From: Chryseolinea serpens
GTDB taxonomy: Bacteria; Bacteroidota; Bacteroidia; Cytophagales; Cyclobacteriaceae
Direction: 5' to 3'
Assembly (NCBI RefSeq): GCF_900129725.1
Contig: NZ_FQWQ01000002.1
Span: 992,001-1,056,000, forward strand
Length of the DNA stretch: 64,000 nt
Position numbers and translations under genes: made by a program. Every line of letters starts with the position of its first letter. Position 1 is the stretch's first letter. Below the pieces are notes generated by a model. It did no database searches and was not told the origin of the DNA. It saw only the letters and a list, made by a program, of their open reading frames with translations. Shown here in pieces: positions 10,418 through 18,980 of the stretch.

Positions 10418-11314
10418 TCAGGATCTGAATCTCAAAAACGTGCCCATCGGCAAATCTTTTCCCTGTGCGGATTTCAGAAAAAATTCTCCGTATTCGGGCT
10501 CTCTCATCTCGGGAAAATGCGATTTCGCCACATTCAATCCCACGATCGGTGAAAGCCCGGCAGCGTACATACTCAGAATGTGGAAATGATTTTTCTTTTC
10601 CAGCAGCGCACTGCTAAGCGACAGCAGCTCGTCCAGTTGCTCTTGCAACGTCCACTTCTCTCCTTCGGGCCCACGGCCATACGGTGGCGGGTCCATGATC
10701 ACACCATTGTACTTGTTGCCTCGTTTCACCTCCCGCTTCACAAATTTAAAAGCATCTTCATACACCCAACGGATGTCCTGGAGGCCATTCATCTGCATGT
10801 TCTGGCTGGCCCAATTCAAACCCGGCCGCGACGCATCGCAGTGGGTGACATCGGCACCGGCCGAACGCGCCACCACCGAAGCGGCACCGGTATAGGCAAA
10901 CAAATTCAACACGCGGGGCCGCTGCAATTGCCACTGCGTGAGGGTATCGTAAATAAAATTCCAATTGCTGCCCTGTTCCGGGAAAACGCCCACGTGGCCA
11001 AAGCCCGTCAACGCCAGGCGCAGCGTGAGGCGCAGGCCGTTGTAATTGTATTGCACATTCCAACTTTCCGGCATGGAAGGATCCTTGGACCACCCTCCTT
11101 TCACGTCGTCCGTAAACCTGAACTTGTCGGTTTGCTCGCGCACAAATTTGGCATGGGCTGTCTTCTTCCACACCTCGTCCGACAACGACCGGCTCCAAAG
11201 GGCCTGGGGCTCGGGACGGATGAGCACATACTTCCCAAAACGCTCCAGCTTTTCGAAGTTACCGGAATCGAGGAGTTCATAGTCGTGCCAGGAGGCGGGA
11301 TGAAGCAGTTTCAT
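10418..11314 (-). CDS. Class I SAM-dependent RNA methyltransferase (RlmI/RlmK-like)
   Basis: Rossmann-fold methyltransferase of 298 aa, similar to the catalytic domains of 23S rRNA methyltransferases RlmI/RlmK. Motif I is VLNLFAYTGAASV (about 134-146), the acidic SAM-ribose residue is in VTHCDAS, and motif IV is VIMDPPPYG, followed by the EGEKW segment seen in this subgroup. The N-terminal PUA domain of RlmI is not recognisable, so the exact RNA target is uncertain. The region upstream holds the heptamer repeat; the gene points away from the TrmH-family methyltransferase on the other side. Confidence 0.85.
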   Translation of the reverse strand: MKLLHPASWHDYELLDSGNFEKLERFGKYVLIRPEPQALWSRSLSDEVWKKTAHAKFVREQTDKFRFTDDVKGGWSKDPSMPESWNVQYNYNGLRLTLRLALTGFGHVGVFPEQGSNWNFIYDTLTQWQLQRPRVLNLFAYTGAASVVARSAGADVTHCDASRPGLNWASQNMQMNGLQDIRWVYEDAFKFVKREVKRGNKYNGVIMDPPPYGRGPEGEKWTLQEQLDELLSLSSALLEKKNHFHILSMYAAGLSPIVGLNVAKSHFPEMREPEYGEFFLKSAQGKDLPMGTFLRFRS

Positions 11315-11388
11315 GGAGCTTTTTTATGTGTCGTGCAGCCTAATGCAGGCCCAAAACTATTAAAAATTATCGGTGATCGTTTAGAGGC

Positions 11389-11602
11389 CAGAATTCAGGA
11401 GCCAGAAGCCAGAATCCAGGAGCCAGTAATTGGAGGAGTGTGAGCAGCCAGTGTTCAAGAGGCATGGCAGCTGATCGTTGGTTGTCATTTTTCAGAAAGC
11501 AGAAGTATCGCGTACAAACTCAAAACCCACACTCACCACACCACACTCCCACTCCCACACCCTACTGGCTACTGGATTCTGGCTCCTGGATTCCGGCTCC
11601 TG
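11389..11602. repeat. Second locus of inverted heptamer repeats
   Basis: This 342-base gap between divergently transcribed methyltransferase genes (11315-11656) contains no gene. Left arm 11389-11430: six heptamers (CAGAATT, CAGGAGC, CAGAAGC, CAGAATC, CAGGAGC, CAGTAAT). Right arm 11568-11602: five reverse-complement units (GCTACTG, GATTCTG, GCTCCTG, GATTCCG, GCTCCTG). Between the arms lies a C/A-rich stretch with several ACTCCC and CACAC words (about 11528-11562). Because it lies between two 5' ends it cannot be just a transcription terminator. Confidence 0.85.
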
Positions 11603-11656
11603 ATCCCATCTTTTCTTTCCCGGTGGAAAGCTTTAACATTACGCTTTCTTTTCCCC

Positions 11657-12451
11657 ATGCATCCCCTCATCACAAGTCCACAGAATCCGAAAATAAAAAA
11701 CGTCCTGGCCCTGGAGAAGGCCCGTGAACGGCGGGAGCAGAATGTTTTCATTATTGAGGGGTTGAAGGAACTTTCCCTGGCCATCACGGGTGGGTACGTA
11801 TTCAACAGCGTGTTCTTTTGTCCGGACATTATTGACGCGGAAAAGATCCTGTCATTGGTCGGCGACGAGCACCTTCTCATTCCCGTTCAAAAAGCGGTAT
11901 TCGAAAAAATTGCCTACCGCGAGAGCACTGGGGGCGTATTGGCCATTGCCCGGCAAAAGACCCATTTTCTGGGCGATCTCCAGCTTCGTCCAACGCCGTT
12001 GGTGCTGATCCTGGAAGGCGTTGAAAAACCGGGTAACCTCGGAGCGGTGTTGCGAACGGCGGACGCCGCCGGGGTGGATGCAGTGATCATTTGCGATCCG
12101 CAAACCGATTTCTATAACGCCAATGTTATCCGCTCCAGCGTAGGCTGTGTGTTTACCACCCCCGTGGCGTCGGCCACTTCTGCCGACACGATCGCATGGC
12201 TCAAAAAAAATAACATCGCCATTCTGGCTACCTATCTTCAGGCATCCAGCCCCTATTACGAAGTGGATTTTCGGAAACCCTCTGCCATCGTTATGGGCAC
12301 AGAATCTACAGGGTTATCAGACCTTTGGGTGAAGCAAGCCGACCAAAACATTATTATTCCCATGCAGGGGGCCATTGATTCCATGAACGTTTCTACGGCG
12401 GCGGCAGTTGTGGTGTTCGAAGCGGTGCGGCAGCGTGGTTTCCGGCGGTGA
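11657..12451 (+). CDS. TrmH/SpoU-family RNA 2'-O-methyltransferase
   Basis: SPOUT-class methyltransferase of 264 aa acting on rRNA or tRNA ribose; the exact nucleotide cannot be read from sequence. The N-terminal substrate-binding domain (about 1-95) is followed by the three SpoU motifs: motif 1 EKPGNLGAVLRTADAAG with the catalytic Asn/Arg, motif 2 IVMGTESTGLS, motif 3 IIIPMQGAIDSMNVSTAAAV. The knotted SAM-binding C terminus is complete. The start ATG at 11657 begins MHPLITSPQNPKIK, the normal family start. It is 71 bases upstream of a histidine kinase gene on the same strand; the two may or may not be cotranscribed. Confidence 0.93.
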   Translation: MHPLITSPQNPKIKNVLALEKARERREQNVFIIEGLKELSLAITGGYVFNSVFFCPDIIDAEKILSLVGDEHLLIPVQKAVFEKIAYRESTGGVLAIARQKTHFLGDLQLRPTPLVLILEGVEKPGNLGAVLRTADAAGVDAVIICDPQTDFYNANVIRSSVGCVFTTPVASATSADTIAWLKKNNIAILATYLQASSPYYEVDFRKPSAIVMGTESTGLSDLWVKQADQNIIIPMQGAIDSMNVSTAAAVVVFEAVRQRGFRR

Positions 12452-12528
12452 GGAACACATTTTTTTACAAACGTCCAACCTAACCTAAAGGCAAATCCGT
12501 AACTTAGCCGCAGAGCCTAAGAGTGCAA

Positions 12529-14853
12529 ATGGAAAAAATTCCATTGAAAAAGAAACCTGCGTCCGACGACACCTTCCTAAACGCGTTAGCCGATGCTTAT
12601 CGGCTCCAGGAGTCTATTATCAGCACCACCGAACTGGCCGTCATTTCCACCACCCCGGAAGGCCTGATCACCAGCTTTAACAAAGCCGCCGAAACACTTT
12701 CCGGCTACTCGGCCGACGAAATGATCGGCAAGGCCACACCCGTGGTTTTGCACGACAACATCCAGCTCATTGAACGCGCCGACGAACTATCGAACGAACT
12801 CCACCAGGAGATCGAACCCAATTTCGAAGTGCTTTCGGCCAAAACGCGGTTGAGAAAAATCGCCGACCGCAAAGAATGGACCTATATCCGCAAAGACGGC
12901 ACCCGCTTCCCCGTACTGGTTTCCTTCACGGGACTTTGGGACGATAAGGGCAACCTCACCGGTTTTGCCAGCATCGCCACCGACATCACCGAAAGCAAGC
13001 TGGCCGAAAAAAAGCTCCGCGACTCCGAAGCTCACCTGCAGGCCCTCCTCAACTCCATCGACGATGTCGCTTTCGAGATCAGCCGCGATGGTGAGTACAC
13101 CAACATCTGGACACGAAAAGATTATATGCTGTTCGTTAGCCCGCGCGAACAATACGTGGGCAAAAAATTAACGGACGTGCTGAGCGGCGAATTGCTCAAA
13201 CAATACCAGGACGGCATCGAAAAAGTGCTGCGCACGCAAAATTCCGAGTCGCTGGAATATCCCGTGCCCCATCAAAAGCGATGGAGCTCGTGCAAGATCT
13301 CATATATCAACGACAACAAGGTGCTCATCCTCGTGCGCGACATCACCGCCAAGAAAAAAGCGGAGTTGTTGCTGGCGCAGAGCGAACAAAAATTCAGGGC
13401 CCTCACGGAAAATATCCCCGGGGCCGTTTACCTCTGCAAAAAAGATGCGCGCCACGAGATGCTCTACATCAACCCCCAGGTGAAAGAGATCGTCGGTTAC
13501 GAGCCGGCCGATTTTATTTCGGGTAAAGTGAGCATGACCGACCTCTATCATGCCGAAGACCGCGAACGCATCTTCGCGGTGGTGGAAAAGGCCCTGCAAA
13601 CACACGAAAAATTTCATTTGCGCTATCGCCTGCAACACCGGAACACCGAGTGGCGATGGGTGGAAGAAATCGGCAGCGTGATCCTGCAACCGGGCGAACC
13701 CGCCATGATCGAAGGGTTCATCAGCGACATCACGTTCCAAAAACAGGCGGAAGAAGCACTCGAAAAGATCGCCGAAGAAAATCATCGCATCTTCGCCAAT
13801 GCCCTCAACCTGATTGCCATCGCCAGCTTCGATGGGTATTTCCTGAAACTGAATCCCTACTGGACCCAACTGTTAGGCTGGACGGAAGAGGAGTTGATGA
13901 ACCATCGCTTTCTCGAATTCGTCCACCCCGACGACATTGCCGCCACCAAAAATGCCGTGGGACACCTGCAAGTCGGTCGCCACATTTCAACTTTCGAAAA
14001 CCGCTACCGCCACAAAGACGGAACCTACCGCTGGCTGTTGTGGACGTCGGCCAGCGATGTGAAGAACCAGTTGATCTATGCCAGCGCGGTGGACATCAGC
14101 GAACGAAAAAAATCCGAAGACGAATTGCTGCGCTCCAAGCAAAGCATGGAGTCGTTTGCCATCAAATTGCAGGAGCAGAACCGGCAGCTCGACGAATTTG
14201 CCCACATCATCTCCCACAACCTGCGCTCGCCCATCGGCAACATCAAAGCCCTCATCGGGTTGTTGAGCCCCACCAGCAGTGTGTCGGAGTATCAGCAGAT
14301 CTTCGAAAAGCTGAAGAACGTAGCCCACAACCTGGGGGAGACCATGAACGAGTTGATGGAGACCCTGAAGGCCAAAAAAGAAACCGACATCGAACGGGTG
14401 GATATCCGCTTTCACGAGATCTTCGACAAAGTGGTGCAGTCGTTGCAAGGTGAACTCATCCAGACCGGTGCCTCCATCTCCTATGACTTTGAAGCCGCGC
14501 CCGTCATTCATTATTCGCGCACCTACCTGGAAAGTATTTTTCAAAACCTGCTCAGCAACGCCGTCAAATACCGCTCGCCCGATCGGGCGCCGGAAATAAA
14601 AGTACTCACCCGCATGCGCGACCATTCTGTGGAATTGATCGTGCGCGATAACGGACTGGGTATTGAAATGGATAAATTCGGCGATAAACTATTCGGTCTT
14701 CACAAAACTTTTCACGATCACAAAGATGCGCGGGGTGTGGGGTTATTCTTGATCAAAACCCAGATCGAAGCATTGGGTGGATCCATCTATGCGGAAAGCA
14801 AGGTGGGCGAGGGCACGGCATTCACCGTTCTGTTTGGTAGTTCCCAGGACTAA
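12529..14853 (+). CDS. Soluble multi-PAS sensor histidine kinase
   Basis: A 774-aa cytoplasmic sensor kinase with no membrane segments. Four PAS/PAC units can be made out: about 25-155 (long, with PAC end ATDITESKLAEKK), about 160-275 (ending VRDITAKKKAE), about 285-405 (ending ISDITFQKQAEEA) and about 415-530 (ending AVDISERKKSE). A short coiled coil leads to the dimerisation domain with His563 in AHIISHNLRSP, then a HATPase domain with NLLSNAVKY, RDNGLGIE and GVGLFLIKTQIEALGG. There is no receiver domain and no adjacent regulator gene, so its partner is unknown. ATG 12529 is preferred; a GTG lies two codons upstream. Confidence 0.9.
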   Translation: MEKIPLKKKPASDDTFLNALADAYRLQESIISTTELAVISTTPEGLITSFNKAAETLSGYSADEMIGKATPVVLHDNIQLIERADELSNELHQEIEPNFEVLSAKTRLRKIADRKEWTYIRKDGTRFPVLVSFTGLWDDKGNLTGFASIATDITESKLAEKKLRDSEAHLQALLNSIDDVAFEISRDGEYTNIWTRKDYMLFVSPREQYVGKKLTDVLSGELLKQYQDGIEKVLRTQNSESLEYPVPHQKRWSSCKISYINDNKVLILVRDITAKKKAELLLAQSEQKFRALTENIPGAVYLCKKDARHEMLYINPQVKEIVGYEPADFISGKVSMTDLYHAEDRERIFAVVEKALQTHEKFHLRYRLQHRNTEWRWVEEIGSVILQPGEPAMIEGFISDITFQKQAEEALEKIAEENHRIFANALNLIAIASFDGYFLKLNPYWTQLLGWTEEELMNHRFLEFVHPDDIAATKNAVGHLQVGRHISTFENRYRHKDGTYRWLLWTSASDVKNQLIYASAVDISERKKSEDELLRSKQSMESFAIKLQEQNRQLDEFAHIISHNLRSPIGNIKALIGLLSPTSSVSEYQQIFEKLKNVAHNLGETMNELMETLKAKKETDIERVDIRFHEIFDKVVQSLQGELIQTGASISYDFEAAPVIHYSRTYLESIFQNLLSNAVKYRSPDRAPEIKVLTRMRDHSVELIVRDNGLGIEMDKFGDKLFGLHKTFHDHKDARGVGLFLIKTQIEALGGSIYAESKVGEGTAFTVLFGSSQD

Positions 14854-15030
14854 AAATCAATCGATTTTGCTAACGGCCCGAAAGGGCATAAAAAAGGGTT
14901 CAACCGAAACCTTAACCTAAACCTATGAGTTAAAAAGCTGGCTGAACCCCAAGGATCGGAAACAAAGAACCGTCTGTTCAGCATTTCCGGGTATAAAAAT
15001 GAGTTCAAACATCATGTTTATTAAATCCTT
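14854..15030. other. Gap between convergent genes with weak hairpins
   Basis: Contains a tetraloop hairpin (GCCC-GAAA-GGGC, 14876-14887) just after the kinase stop and a spaced inverted repeat (GGGTTCA 14896-14902, TGAACCC 14943-14949). Neither has a clear T-run. No gene is seen in it. Confidence 0.4.
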
Positions 15031-15345
15031 TTACACGAATGGCGTCACACCGTGATGTGCTAACGTGTGTTGGCCCATCTCCTGGGACACCCGCTTCAAT
15101 GCCTCGTAACATCTGTTCGGCTTTCTCTTTGCTCCATCAAAAACATATTCACACCGCTTGACCTCATTGGCGTGAAAACAACGGTAACCTATACGCCCGA
15201 TTGTTTTAACAGGCTCGCAAAAACATTTTGTGCATCGCAATTTTTCTCCGGAGGTTATGAATGGTAAAGCACATTCTTCCTGCGACCGTTGAGAAATTTT
15301 TTCCAGGGGACTACACGATGAAAGTTGCGGACGTCCCCTGGGCAT
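15031..15345 (-). CDS. Possible small cysteine-rich protein (uncertain)
   Basis: Unrecognised 104-aa frame starting with ATG eight bases after the stop of the VOC gene, so it could be the second gene of that transcript. It carries seven cysteines, most in a metal-binding-like order: C-x2-C-x-C at LRCTKCFC, then GYRC, then RC before EYVF, then NRC. There is no signal peptide or membrane segment. The first third (PRGRPQLSSC...) looks like poor-quality translation, and no alternative internal start exists, so this may be a chance frame. If it is real, a zinc-ribbon-like protein is the simplest guess. Confidence 0.3.
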   Translation of the reverse strand: MPRGRPQLSSCSPLEKISQRSQEECALPFITSGEKLRCTKCFCEPVKTIGRIGYRCFHANEVKRCEYVFDGAKRKPNRCYEALKRVSQEMGQHTLAHHGVTPFV

Positions 15346-15353
15346 TGCAGCCC

Positions 15354-15722
15354 TCAGTCGATGGGTTCCCAGAGTTCGATCTTGTTTCCTTCGGGGTCGA
15401 GTATCCACCCGAACTTTCCATAGGGATGCTCCTCCACCTCGCCCACGATGGTCACGCCCTCCTCGCGAAGGACCGCCAGCAACGCGCGCAGGTCGTGCAC
15501 GCGGTAGTTGAGCATGAACGGTTTTTCGCTGGGCGCAAAATAGGTAGTATCCTTTTTAAAGGGACTCCAAATGGTTTGGGCTGGTGCTTTAGCATCGGGC
15601 TGGTTTAGGTCGGTCCATTGGAACACTTCGCCCACTTCCAGGTGCTTTTGATACCATGCTTTCAGTTGCTTCGGATCTTCAGATTTGAAGAACACGCCGC
15701 CAATACCGGTGACTCGTTTCAT
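15354..15722 (-). CDS. VOC-family (glyoxalase/bleomycin-resistance fold) protein
   Basis: A 122-aa single-domain vicinal-oxygen-chelate protein. The paired beta-alpha-beta modules are visible: the first from IGGVFFKSEDPKQLKAWY, the second from FMLNYRVHDLRALLAVLREEG, ending with the typical GWILDPEGNKIELWEP. Its family includes glyoxalases, dioxygenases and resistance proteins, and the substrate cannot be deduced. A possible cysteine-rich small gene follows at once. Upstream, 70 bases away, lies the DUF4199 gene in the same direction. Confidence 0.85.
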   Translation of the reverse strand: MKRVTGIGGVFFKSEDPKQLKAWYQKHLEVGEVFQWTDLNQPDAKAPAQTIWSPFKKDTTYFAPSEKPFMLNYRVHDLRALLAVLREEGVTIVGEVEEHPYGKFGWILDPEGNKIELWEPID

Positions 15723-15792
15723 TTCGATCTTTTTTTATAGGTGACAAAAAATAATTTGGTTCCGTGCGGAGAATGAAAATCAGCCGGCGGCG

Positions 15793-16329
15793 TCAGGCGT
15801 TTTGGGGAAGGATTTCTTTCCTGCGCAGCAGCGCGGCACAGATCAACGTGATGAGGAGGCCCACCGGGAAGATCTCCAGGAGCGTCATGCCAAATCGGAT
15901 CACGGGATTCCTGTATTGCTCGCTAAAAGTGGCCATTTCTTTTCGCGTAGCCTCGATCTTTTCCACTGTTGCTCCAGCCTCTTGCAGTTTCTTGATATGA
16001 TAACTGGTGTACTGCTCCATAAAATCGGTGCCCATCGTATTATAATAGATCTCCCAACTGATCGCATACATCAGCGAAGCAATCAGCGTAATGAGGATAC
16101 CAATTTTAAAAGCCGTTCCAAATGATATTTTTCCCTTGCCCTCCTGGTCGCGAAAGGTCTTTATACCAAAGAATACAACCGACAAGGCAATGACCATGGA
16201 CGTGTACCCGACAATCATGGCGTTGTCGTAATTGATAATACCCTGGCTCAGCATGGGCTGGGAGATCACCAGCATGCCCGAAACAATGGCGCCGGCGATG
16301 AGACCGTAGATGAGGATGATTCTTTGCAT
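15793..16329 (-). CDS. DUF4199 membrane protein
   Basis: A 178-aa integral membrane protein of the DUF4199 family, common in Bacteroidota and functionally uncharacterised. Four helices are evident: about 3-23, 38-58, 74-98 and 148-168, with an amphipathic charged stretch between helices three and four (SYHIKKLQEAGATVEKIEATRKEMATF). The spacing and the FRDQEGKGKISFG turn between helices two and three are characteristic of the family. It lies between the VOC gene and a membrane LuxR-type regulator, all in one direction, with gaps of 70 and 138 bases. Confidence 0.8.
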   Translation of the reverse strand: MQRIILIYGLIAGAIVSGMLVISQPMLSQGIINYDNAMIVGYTSMVIALSVVFFGIKTFRDQEGKGKISFGTAFKIGILITLIASLMYAISWEIYYNTMGTDFMEQYTSYHIKKLQEAGATVEKIEATRKEMATFSEQYRNPVIRFGMTLLEIFPVGLLITLICAALLRRKEILPQNA

Positions 16330-16467
16330 AGTGTTTTGATTTTTTTCGAAATGACGGTCTGCAACGGCAAAATGCCTTCACCCAAAAGTATGATTCTCAT
16401 GAAAAATAGGAAAATCACCCGAAAGAAGTACGAAGAATGGTCAGCTCAGGGTATTTGCCCGCCCTCG

Positions 16468-16905
16468 CTAGGGAATTAGCCCAAGCGCCTTGGCTTTTTG
16501 GATCGCCTGGGTGCGGCGGCGGGCGTCGAGCTTGATGAAAAGATTGGAGGTGTGGGTCTTTACCGTGTTGATGGACAGGAAAAGTTTATCGGCAATCTCC
16601 TGGTTGGAGAAGCCCTGGGCCATGCCTTCGAGCACTTCATACTCGCGGGGACTGATGCCGGCTTGTTGCAAGGCAGATTCATTGGGGACGAATTTTCCAC
16701 CCGGTGATGGTGGAATGGGATTCTTTTTCCGGGTGAGCTTTAATCCAACCCAAATGCCCAGGCCTGTAAAAAGCAGGGCAACGACACCGATGTAAAATTC
16801 CAGGGAAAGGTCGCGGACAAAGAATTTGTACTCCAGCACTTTTAGCAGGAAGATCAGGAGCGCAAGGAGCAGGGCATAGAGGAGGATGGTTTTACGCACG
16901 GTCAA
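16468..16905 (-). CDS. Membrane-anchored LuxR-type (GerE) transcriptional regulator
   Basis: A 145-aa protein with two N-terminal membrane helices (about 7-24 and 35-56), a short linker, and a C-terminal GerE/LuxR helix-turn-helix (ISPREYEVLEGMAQGFSNQEIADKLFLSINTVKTHTSNLF, given here by its landmarks ISPRE, NQEIA and NTVKTH). There is no receiver domain, so DNA binding is apparently tethered to the membrane rather than phosphorylation-controlled. The start may be TTG 16905 or GTG 16899. A dispersed CGCTAAGG repeat lies immediately upstream and the DUF4199 gene is downstream. Confidence 0.8.
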   Translation of the reverse strand: MTVRKTILLYALLLALLIFLLKVLEYKFFVRDLSLEFYIGVVALLFTGLGIWVGLKLTRKKNPIPPSPGGKFVPNESALQQAGISPREYEVLEGMAQGFSNQEIADKLFLSINTVKTHTSNLFIKLDARRRTQAIQKAKALGLIP

Positions 16906-16910
16906 ATCTA

Positions 16911-16935
16911 ACCGCTAAGGCGCTAAGGCGCAAAG
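16911..16935. repeat. Copy of a dispersed CGC(A/T)AAGG repeat
   Basis: Short array of CCGCTAAGG, CGCTAAGG and CGCAAAGG words between the LuxR-type gene and yifB. The same words form the hairpin at 48920-48986. Confidence 0.55.
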
Positions 16936-16958
16936 GAAACTCGAGGGTACTTGGCCAT

Positions 16959-18497
16959 TCACCCGGTCCACCCCTCACGGTCAAGGCTCCTGTATTGAAT
17001 GGCTTCAGCGAGGTGTTCTGTTTTTATGGTGTCGGAAGCCGCGAGGTCGGCGATGGTGCGCGACACTTTGAGGATCCGGTCGTAGGCGCGGGCCGAGAGA
17101 CCGATCCGCTCCATGGCCGATTTGAGCAAGGTCTTGCCAGCGTCGTCGATAGCACAGATCCGTTTCACCATGTTGGAGGGCATCATGGCGTTACAATATA
17201 TCGATGGGTGGTCGGTGAAACGCAGGGCCTGGCGCTCGCGGGCTTTCACCACGCGTTCGCGGATGGTTTCGCTGGTCTCGGAACGGCGGTTGGCCGTCAT
17301 CTCGTCAAAGCTCACGGGCACCACTTCCACGTGTAGGTCGATACGGTCCAGCAGGGGGCCGCTGATCTTGCTGAGGTAGCGTTGCACAACGCCCGGGCCA
17401 CACACACATTCTTTTTCCGGGTGATTGAAATATCCACAAGGACAAGGATTCATACTCGCAATGAGCATAAAGTTCGCGGGATACTCCATCGAAACTTTTG
17501 CGCGCGAGATCGTGACGCGACGCTCCTCCATGGGTTGGCGCATCACTTCCAGCACCGAGCGTTTGAACTCGGGCAATTCATCCAGGAACAAAACGCCGTT
17601 GTTCGCCAGCGATATTTCGCCGGGCTGGGGAATGCCACCTCCACCAACCAGCGCGATGTCGGAGATGGTATGGTGCGGTGCGCGAAACGGGCGCGTGGTC
17701 AGCAGCGAGGCTTGCCGGGTCAACCTCCCGGCTACGGAATGGATCTTGGTGGTCTCGAGGGCTTCGTGTAGCGTGAGCGGTGGAAGAATGGTGGGGAGGC
17801 GTTTGGCCAGCATCGTTTTTCCTGCGCCGGGTGGACCGATCATGATCACGTTGTGCCCGCCGGCTGCGGCAATTTCCAGGGCGCGTTTGATATTCTCCTG
17901 TCCTTGCACGTCACGGAAGTCGGTATCGTACCGATCCAACTGTGCGGCAAACGCTTCGCGGGCGTCGATGTGGACAGAGGGGATCTGTATTTTTTCTTCC
18001 AGGAAGTCGACCGCCTCGCGCAGGTTGGCAACGGGATACACTTCGAGGTTGTTCACGATGGCCGCTTCGCCGGCATTGTCGGTGGGCAGGATGAATCCTT
18101 TGAACCCTTCCTTGCGGGCCTGGATAGCAATGGGCAGTACACCCCGGATGGGGCGCAACGTTCCGTCCAGGGCGAGTTCGCCCATGATCACGTACTGGTC
18201 CAGTTTGTCGGTGGTCAATTGGCCCGATGCCTTCATCACGCAGAGGGCGATGGACAGATCATAGGCGGCGCCTTCCTTGCGGAGGTCGGCCGGGGCGAGG
18301 TTTACAACGGTTTTGTTGCGGGGCATGAAGAAGCGCGCGTGCTTCAACGCCGATTCGACACGGTGTTGGCTTTCTTTCACGGCATTGTCGGGCAAGCCGC
18401 TCATGAAAAATTTTGTACCCTGACCCACGTTCACTTCAATCATGATCGTGCGGGCATCCACACCGTGTACGGCACCGCCAAATGTTTTAGCGACCAT
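16959..18497 (-). CDS. YifB/ComM-family Mg-chelatase-like AAA+ ATPase
   Basis: A 512-aa AAA+ protein of the YifB family; the characterised member ComM is a helicase that promotes branch migration in natural transformation. An N-terminal LonC-like domain (about 1-185) precedes the Mg-chelatase AAA+ core with Walker A GPPGAGKT (about 220), Walker B VLFLDELPEF and a Cys cluster PCPCGYFNHPEKECVC, and a C-terminal helical domain (LSARAYDRILKVSRTIADL). It is cytoplasmic. Gene order puts it downstream of a small membrane protein gene, 34 bases away, in the same direction. Confidence 0.93.
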   Translation of the reverse strand: MVAKTFGGAVHGVDARTIMIEVNVGQGTKFFMSGLPDNAVKESQHRVESALKHARFFMPRNKTVVNLAPADLRKEGAAYDLSIALCVMKASGQLTTDKLDQYVIMGELALDGTLRPIRGVLPIAIQARKEGFKGFILPTDNAGEAAIVNNLEVYPVANLREAVDFLEEKIQIPSVHIDAREAFAAQLDRYDTDFRDVQGQENIKRALEIAAAGGHNVIMIGPPGAGKTMLAKRLPTILPPLTLHEALETTKIHSVAGRLTRQASLLTTRPFRAPHHTISDIALVGGGGIPQPGEISLANNGVLFLDELPEFKRSVLEVMRQPMEERRVTISRAKVSMEYPANFMLIASMNPCPCGYFNHPEKECVCGPGVVQRYLSKISGPLLDRIDLHVEVVPVSFDEMTANRRSETSETIRERVVKARERQALRFTDHPSIYCNAMMPSNMVKRICAIDDAGKTLLKSAMERIGLSARAYDRILKVSRTIADLAASDTIKTEHLAEAIQYRSLDREGWTG

Positions 18498-18531
18498 ACA
18501 GGTAACGGGTTAACGACTTCTAAACGCTTGT

Positions 18532-18846
18532 CTAGTTCTTGGGAGTGGTCTTTGCCGCGTTCGAATCTTTGGCGGTTTCCTGGAGATCAAAAAGCTTTGC
18601 CTTCAACATGTTCAGCTCGTGGGTGAGCGCGTCTTTTTCCTTTTGATTTTCCCGGCTGAGGATCCATGACCAAATAACGTCGGCTGCAATGAGCACGATG
18701 CCAAAAAAAGTAATGTACTTAAACAAACCAATATAACTGAATATCTTGGTCAGAAAGCTAAAATCCTGAATAAGGAGGGTGAAAATGAAAGCGCCGATAT
18801 GAAACGCGCCAAAAACCAAATAAAAAATAATCCTCTTCTTATTCAT
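18532..18846 (-). CDS. Small membrane protein with cytoplasmic coiled coil
   Basis: A 104-aa protein that I cannot assign to a family. Two or three hydrophobic helices (about 7-25, 30-45 and 44-62) are followed by a charged, heptad-like segment (ENQKEKDALTHELNMLKAKLFDLQETAKD) and a Lys/Thr-rich end. This resembles small helper or scaffold proteins of Bacteroidota membranes. It lies 34 bases upstream of yifB, which suggests cotranscription; no functional relation is implied by the family of either. Confidence 0.7.
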   Translation of the reverse strand: MNKKRIIFYLVFGAFHIGAFIFTLLIQDFSFLTKIFSYIGLFKYITFFGIVLIAADVIWSWILSRENQKEKDALTHELNMLKAKLFDLQETAKDSNAAKTTPKN

Positions 18847-18980
18847 GCGGGGTCAGGTTAAAACGAGCCGCTAAACGGGTTCGTTAATTAAAGGTAAATG
18901 AAAAAATTTAAAATGGACAATCCATGCATGGTTATTCCATAAAACGCAATATCTCAACGGTTCAATCCGGGATGTGAGCA

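Noticed and set aside
14876-14887. Terminator at GCCC-GAAA-GGGC
   Set aside because: Only a 4-bp stem and an A-run instead of a T-run on the coding strand of the kinase gene.
16903-16910. TAGATTTG as promoter of the LuxR-type gene
   Set aside because: It matches TAnnTTTG but overlaps the TTG start codon and its -33 position falls in the dispersed repeat; probably chance.
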